Source of the DNA: Phoronis ovalis
Taxonomy: Eukaryota > Phoronida > Phoronidae
Length of the DNA: 21,692 nt
NCBI GenBank assembly: GCA_028565635.1
Contig: JAOXYB010052834.1
Span: 4,379-26,070, forward strand
Reading direction: 5' to 3'
Positions 1-9,600 of this stretch are shown one piece after another (the first letter of the stretch is position 1; every line of letters starts with the position of its first letter). Below the pieces are notes generated by a model. It made no database searches, had not been told where the DNA came from, and worked only from the letters and a program-made list of their open reading frames with translations. The position numbers and the translations under genes are program-made.

Positions 1-1
1 T

Positions 2-608
2 TTAAATGCAGTCGTGGCCACAACTTCAAATGCATTAGAAGCCGCACCTTCATCCACCGCTAATATTGCAGCTTCTGTTACTGCTGAGACTATAATATCT
101 GCTGCAACAGGGGTTGCACTATCGTCCAATGCCGATACTGCAACTTTAAATACAGACGTAGCTACAACTTCAATTGTATTAGAAGCTGCACCTTCATCAA
201 CCGCGAATATAGCAGCTTCTGCTACTGCAGATACTGTAACATCTACTGCAACAGGAGCCCCACCATCGTCATCTTCAAATGCATTAGAAGCCGCACCTTC
301 ATCAACCGCTAATATTGCAGCTTCTGCTACTGCAGAGATTGTAACATCTACTACAACAGGAGCCCCGCCGTCGCCATCTTCAAATGCATTAGAAGCCGCA
401 CCTTCATCAACCGCTAATATTGCAGCTTCTGCTACTGGTGAAATTGCAACCTCAAGTGCAACTCAACCTACCACACAACCTTCAACAACAACTGTCAAAG
501 ATCCCTGCCTGCTTAATCCATGCTTAAATGGCGGGACATGTACTGAAATTAGTAATGGGTTTACTTGTCAGTGTCCTAGTGATAAAACAGGACCAACTTG
601 CGAATCAA
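2..608 (+). CDS. Mucin-like gene exon: tandem-repeat region plus first EGF domain
   Basis: The reading frame is already open at position 2. Four copies of a block around LEAAPSSTANIAAS start near 35, 179, 284 and 389, giving one 144-nt and two 105-nt spacings. The region is almost entirely Ser, Thr, Ala, Pro and Asn, as expected for an O-glycosylated mucin stalk. At 500-604 a six-cysteine EGF domain follows, beginning DPCLLNPCLNGGTC and containing the usual CxC. The exon ends in phase 1 at a strong donor, gtaagt (609-614). Confidence 0.87.
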
Positions 609-3600
609 GTAAGTGCATATGAATTAATTACACCTTCAGTTTTGTGCATATATCAGTAAAAAATTTTAACAAAAAAGTATAAAATTCCTTTATTGTTTCG
701 GAATTAAATTTGTTCAATGGCATGGTAATCTTATTATTTCGATTATGTACTAAATAAAAGTTTTGGAAATCGTATGTTATAATATTTTTGGGGTTTTTTT
801 TGGCAAATAGATTTTACATATATATATATATATATATATATGTGTATAAATTTGTACTGTTAGATCCACGTCTTTCACGAATTACTGTAATTGGATATGT
901 TAAAATAGTTAGCGTCGCAGTTGTGTGTTTGCGCATTTAGATGTATAGGTTTCATTGTAATTATTTTGTTCTGTTTTGTTTAGATGTTGCTACTTTCGAA
1001 GCTTCCCTGACGATCACTGGTGTTACTTGTGACCAAAGTTGGGCCAATGACACTAACAGTGACAAATATAAGGCGACAAAAAAATCAATTGATGCTGGGG
1101 TATGTATGTTGTAACAAATTGAGCTGCGACAACATTTATGGTAACGTTGAGCCATTATAATACGTGAAACATGTTTCTTGTCTCCTTTTATACATTAACT
1201 GCCAAAACATTTGAATCGCAATTTCTTACCACAGGTTGCCTAATAAATACACACATGTACTCGCGCACGCACACACATACCGGCACATACATACAGAAGC
1301 AAAATGTTGATTCTACCTTTTTGTGTGATGTTAAAGTACTGCGAATGAAATAAAAAAACTATTGCCTTCCCAACAATCATTAAAATTAGGACAAAATTAT
1401 ACCCGCTTTTAAGTAAAAATGACTGCCACAGCCAATCCTGAAAAAGGAGGCAGGGCAAATTACTCATTAATACACTATTTACAATATAATTGACAAAGCT
1501 TTCTATTAAATGATACGTTAACAGTTAATTTATGTAACGTACATGTTCCTTCTTTAACTTCTATTATACTGTTTTGTTATTATACAGTCTAATTCTGAAA
1601 AAATTAGTGTGCTTATTCATGTATTTAATAAAATATTGTGGTCCTGTGCATTGTATCAAAATACATCGATGCGTTGGAATCAATTGTGTTTTACTTATGT
1701 TTCAGCTAAATGCAGCCTATTCGTCCGACAGTAATATTGGCGTCAACTTCCTGAGAGCAGAAACACAAAAAATCACTTGCGGGAGTATTATTCCTTCTTA
1801 TATTGTATTGTTTTCATCTGGTAACAACAACGAAGCACTTAAACCAGACATTGTGGATGCCGCATTAAAGAACAATATACAAATCTTTACAGAAACTTTA
1901 AAGAATACATCTGCTGCTCAAGCCAGCATAACTCAGTTGTTTTCTGCAGTCAGTGCTGTTAATATTACGGGCTTTCAAATTGCTGGTAAGAAGTACAAAT
2001 AAAAGTGTATATATGTACATTTAGATGTAGTAACGTTACTAACAAAAAAAGGAGACTCAGTCGCTTCAACAAACGGGCACGAGTATGTAGCTTGCAATAA
2101 TTTCACAAGAGATCAATATCTGAATGTTTTATGGTAATCCTTACATATCACTAGGGAACTGAAGGTTACATTCTAAGAATCTTGACAGCATGAACTTATT
2201 CTTAATATATATTATGCCGGATATTATGATTAAAAACTTTAATTCAAAATGTGTTTGAAATAGTATTGTAATGTTTATAGTAATTCTTTAAACAAAGTAA
2301 TTAATATATATCCCGTTGTAAGAAGAGATTCTGAAAAACTACTCCACTATGGATGGCAGTCCCCGAGTATAACTCCGATAAATTTTCGTATTAAATATTT
2401 GTGCGCATGCATAATGCTTCACAAGGAAACAGTTAGCAATTACTTAGCAGTTTCTAAATCCTCCGTTTTCTTAATTCCAGACTTCAATGAATGTGCTGCA
2501 GGATTACATGACTGCGCACAATCTGATGGCTGTATCAATTTACCTGGCTCATTCACGTGCTCCTGTAAGACAGGATATTCTGATGACATGCCATCAAGAC
2601 CAGGACGTGTTTGTTCAGGTAAGAGACAAAATCATAATATGATTAATCGGTTTTGGAGATGACATTTTAAAGCTGTGTGATTAAATTGTTTTGCTTATTT
2701 GCCTACATTATTATGGATCAAACAGGTGTGTTTTTGAGAAAGGAGATGACCCTAAAGCGTTCATAGAGTATGAAATAATCTTTGGAATAACTCCGTTGAA
2801 ATCTTACAATAGTCCTGCCTGATGTTAGAAACATTCTGATTAACCAATGAATAGCATCTAAATTTCTCTTTTAAATGCTGCATTTGTGCATTGTAGAAAT
2901 ATGTGATTATGGAAACAAAACATCATGTCAAAATGGTGGAGTTTGCATTCAGAGACGAGGACAGGCGGTGGAGTGCAGCTGTAAAGAAAATTTTAAGGGA
3001 AATAAATGTGAAGTTTCAGGTGAGCATATGCATATATATTAAAATCTATGCTATTTGCCTGGATTGTTCAAAAAGAACAAATAATTAAGTAACAAAAAAA
3101 ATGACACGGGGAAATAAGTATGGTGGTTGCCTTTATTACATCTACGTGCAGATCACAAACGTATTTATGTTAAAATTTGAAAATAAATATAAAATATATA
3201 ATGCTTGCATCAAGAACTTGTGTGATAAAAACTGGTGGCTGTGCGTACAATTCCTGTCAGATTTTTGTTCAACTCGCAGAAAACACTGAAGTTTCCATGT
3301 TAGGTGAGACCAAAAAAAAATTGTTTAACTGCGCGACCGCTTCATACTTTGGCGTTTTCACTTTTTAAAAAAACTTCTTTAACGGCCCCGACCGCTTCAA
3401 ATTTCGGGCGTTTTAATTTATTTTATTGTAAAAAATCAGAAAAGAAAAACCTAACTTGAACAAATTCTCCGGGTGTTGTCTGGCTCAAAACATTTTCTTT
3501 TCTTTTTTAACCCCGAAAAAAGCCCGACCGTCTCGGTTTTTAAGGGCTTTCGCCAGTAAAACACTTTTGTTTTTGGTGTGGCCTTGGCATAACTTTCAAT

Positions 3601-4853
3601 TTTCAAAATAGTCAGACAGCTAACTACTTTTTTTTCAGTGCTTCCCAGTTGGGCCATCGCTGTCATTGTTGTTGGTATTGTCTTGGCATTAGTGCTTACC
3701 TTGTTACTGGTTCTTGCTGTCTATACTTGTCACAGAAGACGAGGCTCATCTCGTTCAAACTCGGATATATCATATGACTCCGAGGGTTGTATGTATGATA
3801 CGAAACGTTCTTCAGACAGTGGTATTCGTATGATGCAAATATCAAAAGCTGTTAATAACTGGTCTTCACTAGGAAAGCAGGTAAAGTTGCTCACTTTCTG
3901 GATTAATTTAATTTTTAAAGTTTATATTAGATTGAAATTTTTTGTTAAGACTGGTGCGAAAACTCCCAGGAGTGCTGCCATCCAAAGTGGTGGTGCCACC
4001 CTATGGGGTATGGTTTTTCAGGGTCACTGCTTACAACCGGTTATATATTTCAACTCGGGGTGTTAACGACGGGGTGTGATTTTAGCTCACTACTGCTAAG
4101 GGGTGTTTTTAGCCATGGGTATTTACTAAGAAAATTGTACCATTGGTGCTTACCACAGGGTATGTTTCTAGCAATGGCTTGCTTACCACGGGTATACGGT
4201 TATGAGACGTTATTTAAAGGTTCTTTAATACACGAATAAACTGATGCCAATCTTGGTAACAAAAATTAGCGTGCTATGCCATATTTTTCGTAATTTATCT
4301 TTTAGCTTTATGACAATGGTGGTTATGATAACAACATGTCAACTATAAATAGGCAACAACTGGTAAGCGATATGCTATATGCTAAAGCATTACTAAAATG
4401 TACATATATCTGTAATTTCTATTAGTACATACAGTACGCGTATTTCCGAGCCTCCATGTACATGTATAGCAAGCACGTGTCTATGTTTTTTATAGGTTGA
4501 ACAACACTCCTGTAATTTCTCACAAATTTCCGTCATTTTGCACCCGAATTTAACTTTGATATCAGGTTCTAGAAATGAAGTTGGTACGCAGACAAATTAC
4601 GAAAAATATATTTTAGTAATTTGTCAACGAGCACTTCCTAGTTATATTTTTTTAATTACAGCCTAGAATAAGACTTGATCATGATCCACAAATCCGGGGG
4701 CGAACGCTGTTACCTGTACATAGACACTCGAGTGACGTAGGTGTTTACGGGTACCAGTACCCCACAGCAACAAGAAAACAACAAAGTCTTGGAGACATAT
4801 TAGTATACACCCCCCCTCAACGATGGGAATCAACCAAATCCCGTAATAAATAA
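2..4853 (+). CDS. Transmembrane mucin-like protein with EGF-SEA-EGF-EGF architecture (5' partial, spliced)
   Basis: Eight exons (2-608, 984-1099, 1706-1985, 2481-2618, 2897-3019, 3639-3880, 4306-4362, 4662-4853) join in phase across GT-AG introns to give 584 residues and a TAA stop. The order is: Ser/Thr/Ala/Pro-rich repeats, EGF, SEA-like domain, calcium-binding-type EGF, EGF, one hydrophobic helix, cytoplasmic tail. By family knowledge such proteins are cell-surface mucins: the repeats carry O-glycans, the SEA domain is often self-cleaved, and the EGF domains face outward. N-glycosylation sequons NDT, NTS, NIT and NKT lie in the extracellular part. The frame is open at the left edge, so the signal peptide and most of the mucin region are outside the window. 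The domain order resembles vertebrate MUC13, but orthology is not shown. It could also be another EGF/SEA adhesion protein. The exon structure is inferred from frame and splice sites only. Confidence 0.82.
609..983 (+). other. Intron with an (AT)12 microsatellite
   Basis: This intron separates the first EGF exon from the SEA-like exon. It is AT-rich and contains a perfect (AT)12 run at 818-841. No coding signal is seen. Confidence 0.75.
984..1099 (+). CDS. Mucin-like gene exon: first part of SEA-like domain
   Basis: The acceptor is ttgtttag at 976-983 and the donor is gtatgt at 1100. Joined to the previous exon it reads NVATFEASLTITGVTCDQSW and on to KKSIDAG. The strand-like start followed by an acidic, helical stretch suits the N-terminal part of an SEA fold. 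It holds one sequon (NDT) and one cysteine. It enters in phase 1 and leaves in phase 0. Confidence 0.78.
1100..1705 (+). other. Intron splitting the SEA-like domain
   Basis: A phase 0 intron. A CA-rich patch lies around 1248-1293. Nothing else is recognised; open frames here have no domain similarity. Confidence 0.7.
1706..1985 (+). CDS. Mucin-like gene exon: rest of SEA-like domain, with a Gly-Ser cleavage-like site
   Basis: The acceptor is tttcag at 1700-1705 and the donor is gtaaga at 1986. The exon encodes LNAAYSS to ITGFQIAG, 93 codons. The segment ITCGSIIPSYIVLF places a Gly-Ser pair (1781-1786) just before a hydrophobic strand, where SEA domains of membrane mucins carry their G|SVVV self-cleavage site. 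A helical stretch and the sequons NTS and NIT follow. Assignment to SEA rests on position, motif and secondary-structure pattern, not on a profile search. Confidence 0.78.
1986..2480 (+). other. Intron between the SEA-like and calcium-binding EGF exons
   Basis: An AT-rich phase 1 intron. I see no repeat or coding structure in it. Confidence 0.7.
2481..2618 (+). CDS. Mucin-like gene exon: calcium-binding-type EGF domain
   Basis: The exon starts after ttccag and ends before gtaaga. It encodes DFNECAAGLHDC, then DGCINLPGSFTCSCKTGY and ends RVCSG. The D-x-N-E-C start and the N-x-P-G-S-F-x-C core are the hallmarks of calcium-binding EGF modules, and six cysteines are present. Both ends are phase 1, the usual symmetric arrangement for EGF exons. 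Confidence 0.88.
2897..3019 (+). CDS. Mucin-like gene exon: second membrane-proximal EGF domain
   Basis: The exon lies between the acceptor ttgtag (2891-2896) and the donor gtgagc (3020). It encodes EICDYGNKTSCQNGGVC, then ECSCKENFKGNKCEVS. Six cysteines have EGF spacing, with the CQNGGVC signature and CSC. It is a phase 1-1 exon of 123 nt and contains the sequon NKT. Confidence 0.87.
3280..3303 (+). CDS. Candidate 24-nt microexon in the juxtamembrane stalk
   Basis: Within the 619-nt intron before the transmembrane exon, the sequence between ttcaactcgcag and gtgaga is 24 nt long. Its ends are phase 1-1, so it inserts ENTEVSML without changing the frame. The acceptor and donor are reasonable. 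This could be an alternatively used microexon or a chance match; only transcripts can tell. Confidence 0.3.
   Translation, partial: KTLKFPC
3334..3416. repeat. Short imperfect direct repeat in the intron before the transmembrane exon
   Basis: A segment beginning cgaccgcttca and ending ggcgtttt occurs at 3334-3360 and again at 3389-3415, about 55 bp apart. A looser third copy begins near 3523. It sits in the same intron as the candidate 24-nt microexon. Confidence 0.45.
3639..3880 (+). CDS. Mucin-like gene exon: transmembrane helix and start of cytoplasmic tail
   Basis: The acceptor tttttttcag follows a long T tract and the donor is gtaaag. After VLPSW comes a run of about 24 hydrophobic residues beginning AIAVIVVGIVLALVLTLLL (about 3653-3724). 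The stop-transfer sequence YTCHRRR follows, so the tail is inside. The tail is Ser- and Tyr-rich (SRSNSDISYDSEG, SSDSGIRMM), suggesting phosphorylation sites. It enters in phase 1 and leaves in phase 0. Confidence 0.88.
4028..4215. repeat. Degenerate minisatellite in an intron of the mucin-like gene
   Basis: About six imperfect units of roughly 26-33 bp follow each other. They have the form tgcttaccacgggtatg followed by a T-rich stretch and caatgg. The array fills much of the intron 3881-4305. The open frames over it are by-products of the repeat. Confidence 0.5.
4306..4362 (+). CDS. Mucin-like gene exon: cytoplasmic tail, 19 residues
   Basis: This 57-nt phase 0-0 exon lies between ttttag and gtaagc. 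It encodes LYDNGGYDNNMSTINRQQL. It is tyrosine- and asparagine-rich and continues the tail in frame. No known motif is recognised. Confidence 0.72.
4566..4583 (+). CDS. Candidate 18-nt microexon in the cytoplasmic tail
   Basis: Between tttgatatcag and gtacgc lies an 18-nt phase 0-0 segment encoding VLEMKL. Including or skipping it keeps the frame. The pyrimidine tract is weak. It is a hypothesis based on splice sites and phase alone. Confidence 0.28.
4662..4853 (+). CDS. Mucin-like gene terminal coding exon
   Basis: The acceptor is ttttttaattacag. The exon reads PRIRLDHDPQIRGRTLL, then SSDVGVYGYQYPTATRKQQ and finishes with VYTPPQRWESTKSRNK and TAA (4851-4853). The tail is basic with several Tyr, Ser and Thr-Pro sites. 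The stop codon lies inside two overlapping AATAAA hexamers. Confidence 0.82.
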   Translation, partial: PRIRLDHDPQIRGRTLLPVHRHSSDVGVYGYQYPTATRKQQSLGDILVYTPPQRWESTKSRNK

Positions 4854-4854
4854 A
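4845..4854 (+). terminator. Overlapping poly(A) signals spanning the mucin-like stop codon
   Basis: AATAAA occurs at 4845-4850 and again at 4849-4854, overlapping the TAA stop. A further AATAAA lies at 5207-5212. Either could direct 3' end formation; the later one would give a more normal 3' UTR of about 380 nt. Confidence 0.4.
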
Positions 4855-5928
4855 GAAGCAGGAAAATTGTTATAACGGCATAAAGTGCATGTCTAGTTCC
4901 AGCTCATTAAATGTGTTAATATAGTGCTGCTACTAATTAAAGTCTATGGCACCGTAATGTTTTGAACCATGCACATATCTGATAACTAGCTATTGCCGAG
5001 AAAAAATAATAACCCCGGTATATTTCAGTAGTCAAAGTGAAAGCGGAATATTTACTAAAAAAATCATATTTCTGCGAATTTTTGAATTTTCTAATGATAG
5101 AATTTTTTGTAAAAAAAAAAGTTTTATGAAATCCTATGTTAAATCGCCGTCCAAAATATGCGCGACAGTGCATCACCTTCATGTACATCTCATTCATTTG
5201 GACTAAAATAAATTAGGGTAACAGCCGGTTCATTCGTAAACTGGCGTCATGATGCATGTTTTTTATCTATAAACTGAGTTTTATATATCCTAGTTTTTAT
5301 ATATGCTGTAGCAGGAATGGTACACAGTTTCACTATAATTATTAAAGTACTGTTTATTGTTATAGCTGCAATTAATTAACTACTGCTCAACGTTATTATG
5401 CTATACCTGCTTAAATTTGGATACCTGATTGTACATGTACATGTATATGTGAAATTATGTACAGTTATAGTATAATAGAAATAGAGACAATTAAGTTGTG
5501 TATGCTGTATATTTATTACACCTTTACAAAATAAATATAAAAGCAAAATATAAAAAAATTAAAATAGTTTCATTACATATAAATAATGCCAAGTACCTAA
5601 GGAATACAATATATATTATTAAACATTATATTCATACTGAAAGTTTATTATCACTAAAATACTCCCTTCATAGTTCAATTTATTTGCTGTACCTTTTTAT
5701 GTAATAAATAATCTTGTCTACTTCATGATCAGCATGCCCAGTCTATTATATTATGTGTTACGAAGTTTCAATAGTGTCTACATTTGTTCAGTTTACTTGG
5801 TTTGCTTGCTATTAATTACAAATTTTAAAATACTAAAAGTATTAATATTCAGTTCAAATGTTTAGTTTGTTCAGTCATTGTCCTACATGAAACATTCATG
5901 TAAATACATGTTTAATATATGTTTCTAA

Positions 5929-5952
5929 AAGGTAAAATTAAAATTTTACCTT
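5929..5952. repeat. 24-bp palindrome between the two 3' ends
   Basis: AAGGTAAAATT (5929-5939) and its exact complement AATTTTACCTT (5942-5952) flank two A residues. It could fold into a hairpin in either transcript. Confidence 0.6.
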
Positions 5953-6354
5953 CCAGAAGCCTCCCTTGAATAGATTTCCCATTTCATTATGTTGGTAGAC
6001 AAAAAGTGCATTTCCAACATATTTACAAGGTAACATAGAAACAGTTTTGACTTAATTTCTCTGTATTAGCTGTATAAAACTCTAAGAATTATATGTATAT
6101 ACTAGCTAGGCCTAGAGAAATAATATACAATAAAAGAAAAAAAATGAAGATGCTTGCGTACATATGGATAACATGGTGTGTGACGATGTAAATTCTATAT
6201 ATGGTTAAACACGTACTGGTGTTTATAATTGTATGATGACACATTAGAATTGCAATTTCAGGTATATCTCTGGGGTATATCTAAGGAAACAGTGTGCCTG
6301 TAGAGAAGGATAGAACAAGATCATCTATATGTTATATATTTTCATTTTAGAGCA

Positions 6355-6376
6355 AAAAAATATTAAAATATTTTTT
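6355..6376. repeat. 22-bp A/T palindrome downstream of the oxygenase stop
   Basis: AAAAAATATT and AATATTTTTT flank AA, about 140 bp beyond the minus-strand stop codon. Its composition makes a chance origin quite possible. Confidence 0.45.
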
Positions 6377-6517
6377 ATCAGCTTGAATTAGTTGACGAAT
6401 GATGTACTGTAAATTCCAATATTGGCACATTTACTTACTCATACATTCAAATTACTCATCTAGATAAAGAAATAATTTATCCAATGCTTATAAAACATTG
6501 TCTTCTATTTTAAAAAG

Positions 6518-6675
6518 TCAACACCTTTCCAAAAACTGACCATGGAAACCATATGGTATTCGAATTCCTTCTGGAACTTCAGCACGAGCAATTTCTTTAA
6601 AGGATTTGCCATCCAAAATCAACAAGAAATCTGGCGTGTTTGGTGTTACATCAGATATTCCACAGAGTACAATGC
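6518..6675 (-). CDS. Oxygenase terminal exon with the fourth iron-binding histidine
   Basis: It encodes GIVLCGISDVTPNTPDFLLI, then LDGKSFKEIARAEVPEGI and IPYGFHGQFLERC, stop TGA at 6518-6520. GFHG holds the fourth iron ligand and the C-terminus has the normal family length. Acceptor tttttcag. Confidence 0.94.
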
Positions 6676-9600
6676 CTGAAAAAAATTTAAGATACTCCAT
6701 ATGCTGTAAAACATAACATTTGCATATTAGATGAGGAAAATTCCATTTAAAATGTATGGCCACCAGTTGGCCATATTGGAAGTGATCTGGGTCAAAATCA
6801 ACACTGGACTCCATTTACTTGATTTAAAACAATCTCGAAATATATGATATCAGAGTTTTCAAAATATGGATAAAACAGTTTAACGGCTGAAAAAAATGTC
6901 AAAATTTCGGATCGCTGTTTCACTCACTTTTCTAAAATAATTCCTAGCCTTATTAAAACAATCATAACAAGATTTGTCATGTCTAATGCCCATCACATCC
7001 CTAGGATTACATCGTATAGCAGTTTGCAGCCCTGATTTGTATCTAATTGGCAGTGCAATTGCTGAAGTAGTTCCATTAAGAGTTACATAATTATATAAAG
7101 CATATAGGCTGTATTGGATACAATGCACACAGCTAAAAATGTTGAAGATTCGTACAGGCATCTGATCTACTACTCAAGGTGATTTTAAAATGTCACCTAT
7201 CCTATTACGTCAGCCTGTGGCCTTCATAGAACTGCCTTTGAATTTTCCAGGCAGCACTTTGTCTTTGCAGGTATATATAGATGCAGTCTGAATAAAAGTA
7301 AACTAACGTCTGGGCTTATAACCATAGTAAATTTTTGTTATATTCCTTTAATTTAACAAGAGCGAAATAATTGGGTCTGACTTATTAAACTTTTGCAAAC
7401 CGAGATAAGCATTTCTCTCTGTGTGATCCATCATCGTCTACCTGTCATGATAACTCATTCTGAATAGGTATCGCTGGAAAGCTTGGTTTTTGCTTAGCGG
7501 ACTATGGATAAACTCTGGCAGGACAGAATGTAGAATGTATATGATCGACCCCCCCCCCCCCCCACCTGCTTAGTCCACTGTTATACCTACTATTGTAAGC
7601 TGCAATTTGCTTGGTTCAAGGCTTTTATGACTTTACATAGAAATAAAGAGATTATGATAATAAACAAAAATTGACTATGGTTAAGCCCAGACGTTAGTTG
7701 AGAAGATACAATTATAGTGTTACAGGACACTTGACTAACCAAATAATCAGAGGTTTTGTAAACTTTATAGATTGGATGACTCCAAACATGTGTCATGTCT
7801 AATATGACCAGCTGGTGAGTGTAACTTCTTATTACAACTTCAAAGAAAAGATTGAATAGAAAAGTATATATTCTGAATACTCACCATCATCTTCATCCTT
7901 GGCAATTGGGGAAGGCACAAAAATGGGCTCACTTGTGAACATATTGTTAGAACCTTTCCATGTTTTTGTTATCTTCTGTTCAATATCATGTTTCAAAATC
8001 TACAGAAAAAATAATTTAAACCTGTTATACAAATCAAGCAGCACATTATATATTATTATAGTAACGGAATAATTTAGTGTGTAGGTCTACTCATTAACTT
8101 GATTATGCCATTAATTTAACTGGCTGCTAATTCTGTTTTCCAAATTGCCAAAGTTGCAAAAAAAGAAATTATTCATCTTTGAGTAAGTTTTATAGTTCGA
8201 GACATAACAAGATATGTGCAATGCCAGATGCCTATCTCATCCCAAGAATTAGATCATGCTTCGTCTTCCTGGTATCTGGTATGCGATACAATATGATGTG
8301 CCCTCTCTGTAACAAACATAGCCACCATGCAGTCGCCAGAACTGCTTTTGCAGGCACATGCCCATCACTGTGAATAGTTTTAAAGCAATCTTTCCCTGTA
8401 TTGAATTGTAAACTTTTGTTTATCGTCCAGTGAAAGTTTCGTCTCCATGGAAAGTGGCGCAGTTTGGTGTGCCCTCAGGAACAAAAATGGCCACTATAGA
8501 CGCCCATATTGGAAATGATCAAGGTCAAAATTATAACCAACCTGTATTTTGACCAGTATTTACACTGTACGTATCAACAAAAAATGTCAAAGATTCGTGT
8601 CAGCATATAACCCACTTCACCTAGCCTAATTAATACACCCATCAAACTATGGCCTTCATGAATTCAACTTTGAATCTTCCAGTCAATGCTTCATCTTTCT
8701 CAAAGTGAGCGCAACACAATGAGCCCTCGGGAACAAACATGGCCACCAGTTGGCCCATATTGGAAGTCATCAAGGTCAAAATTATAACCGACCTGTATTT
8801 TGACCTTTACTTGCCTGTACCAAATATGAAGTTGGTTGAATAAAAACTGAAGCAATTCTATTACACACAAAGAAATGTTGGCATTTGACCCACTTCTCAA
8901 TGTCATTTTGAAATGTCACCTAGCTTAATATGCCCATCAACCTATGGCCTTTGTGAATCCACCTTTGAATCGTCCAGCCAATGCTTTATTTTTTTTAAAT
9001 GGGCACAACGTGACATGTGCTCTCGGGAACAAACATGATCACCAGTCGGCCAAATTGGAATCCAGGTCCTGCACTTTGACCTTTTTTACTTTCCCTGTTC
9101 CAAATATGAAGCAAATCTAATAAAAATTGAAGCTGTTATTGCGATTTAACATCAAGAACAAAAACCAGTTGGTCATCTTGGAAGTGGTCCAAGTCCAAAT
9201 TACAACTATCCTGTACTTTGACCTGTATTTACCCTGTACTAAATATAAAGCTGATCGGATAAAAACTGAAGCAAGACAAAGTGTCCAGCTTGCACAACTA
9301 AAAATGCCAAGATTTGTATCGGCCTTTGACCTACTTCTCAAGGTCATTTTCAAATGTCACCAAGCCTAATACACCCACCAGCCAATTGCCTTCATGAATC
9401 CAACTTCGAATTGTCCAATCAACGCTTTGTCTTTCCCAAAATGGGCGCAACGTGATGTGCCCTCTCAGAACAAACACGGCCAACAGTCAGCTATTTTGGG
9501 AGTAATCCATGTCAAAATTATACCTATCCTGTACTTTGAAATTTACTTGCCCTGTACCAAATATAAAGCTGATTAGATAAAAACTGAAGTTTTTATCCAG

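Larger units (their letters stand above)
4854..6517. other. Intergenic gap between convergent gene ends
   Basis: AT-rich DNA holding the 3' untranslated regions of both genes, which run toward each other. No coding region is supported. Two near-perfect AT-rich palindromes lie at 5929-5952 and 6355-6376. A clear AATAAA for the minus-strand gene is not seen close to its stop; the nearest minus-strand AATAAA matches are about 0.8 kb or more downstream (for example near 5677 and 5644). Confidence 0.6.

Noticed and set aside
14-16. GTG at position 14 as a start of the mucin-like protein
   Set aside because: The frame is open through the left edge and continues the repeat pattern upstream, so this is an internal Val codon.
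3207-3260. A cysteine-rich reading, TCVIKTGGCAYNSC, that looks like the start of another EGF domain
   Set aside because: Only three EGF-like cysteines are present, the following stretch lacks the rest, and the only nearby acceptor puts a stop in the required phase.
9127-9576. Open frames on both strands over the repeat array, treated as possible genes
   Set aside because: They follow the repeat modules and recur with them, so they reflect the repeat rather than a host gene.
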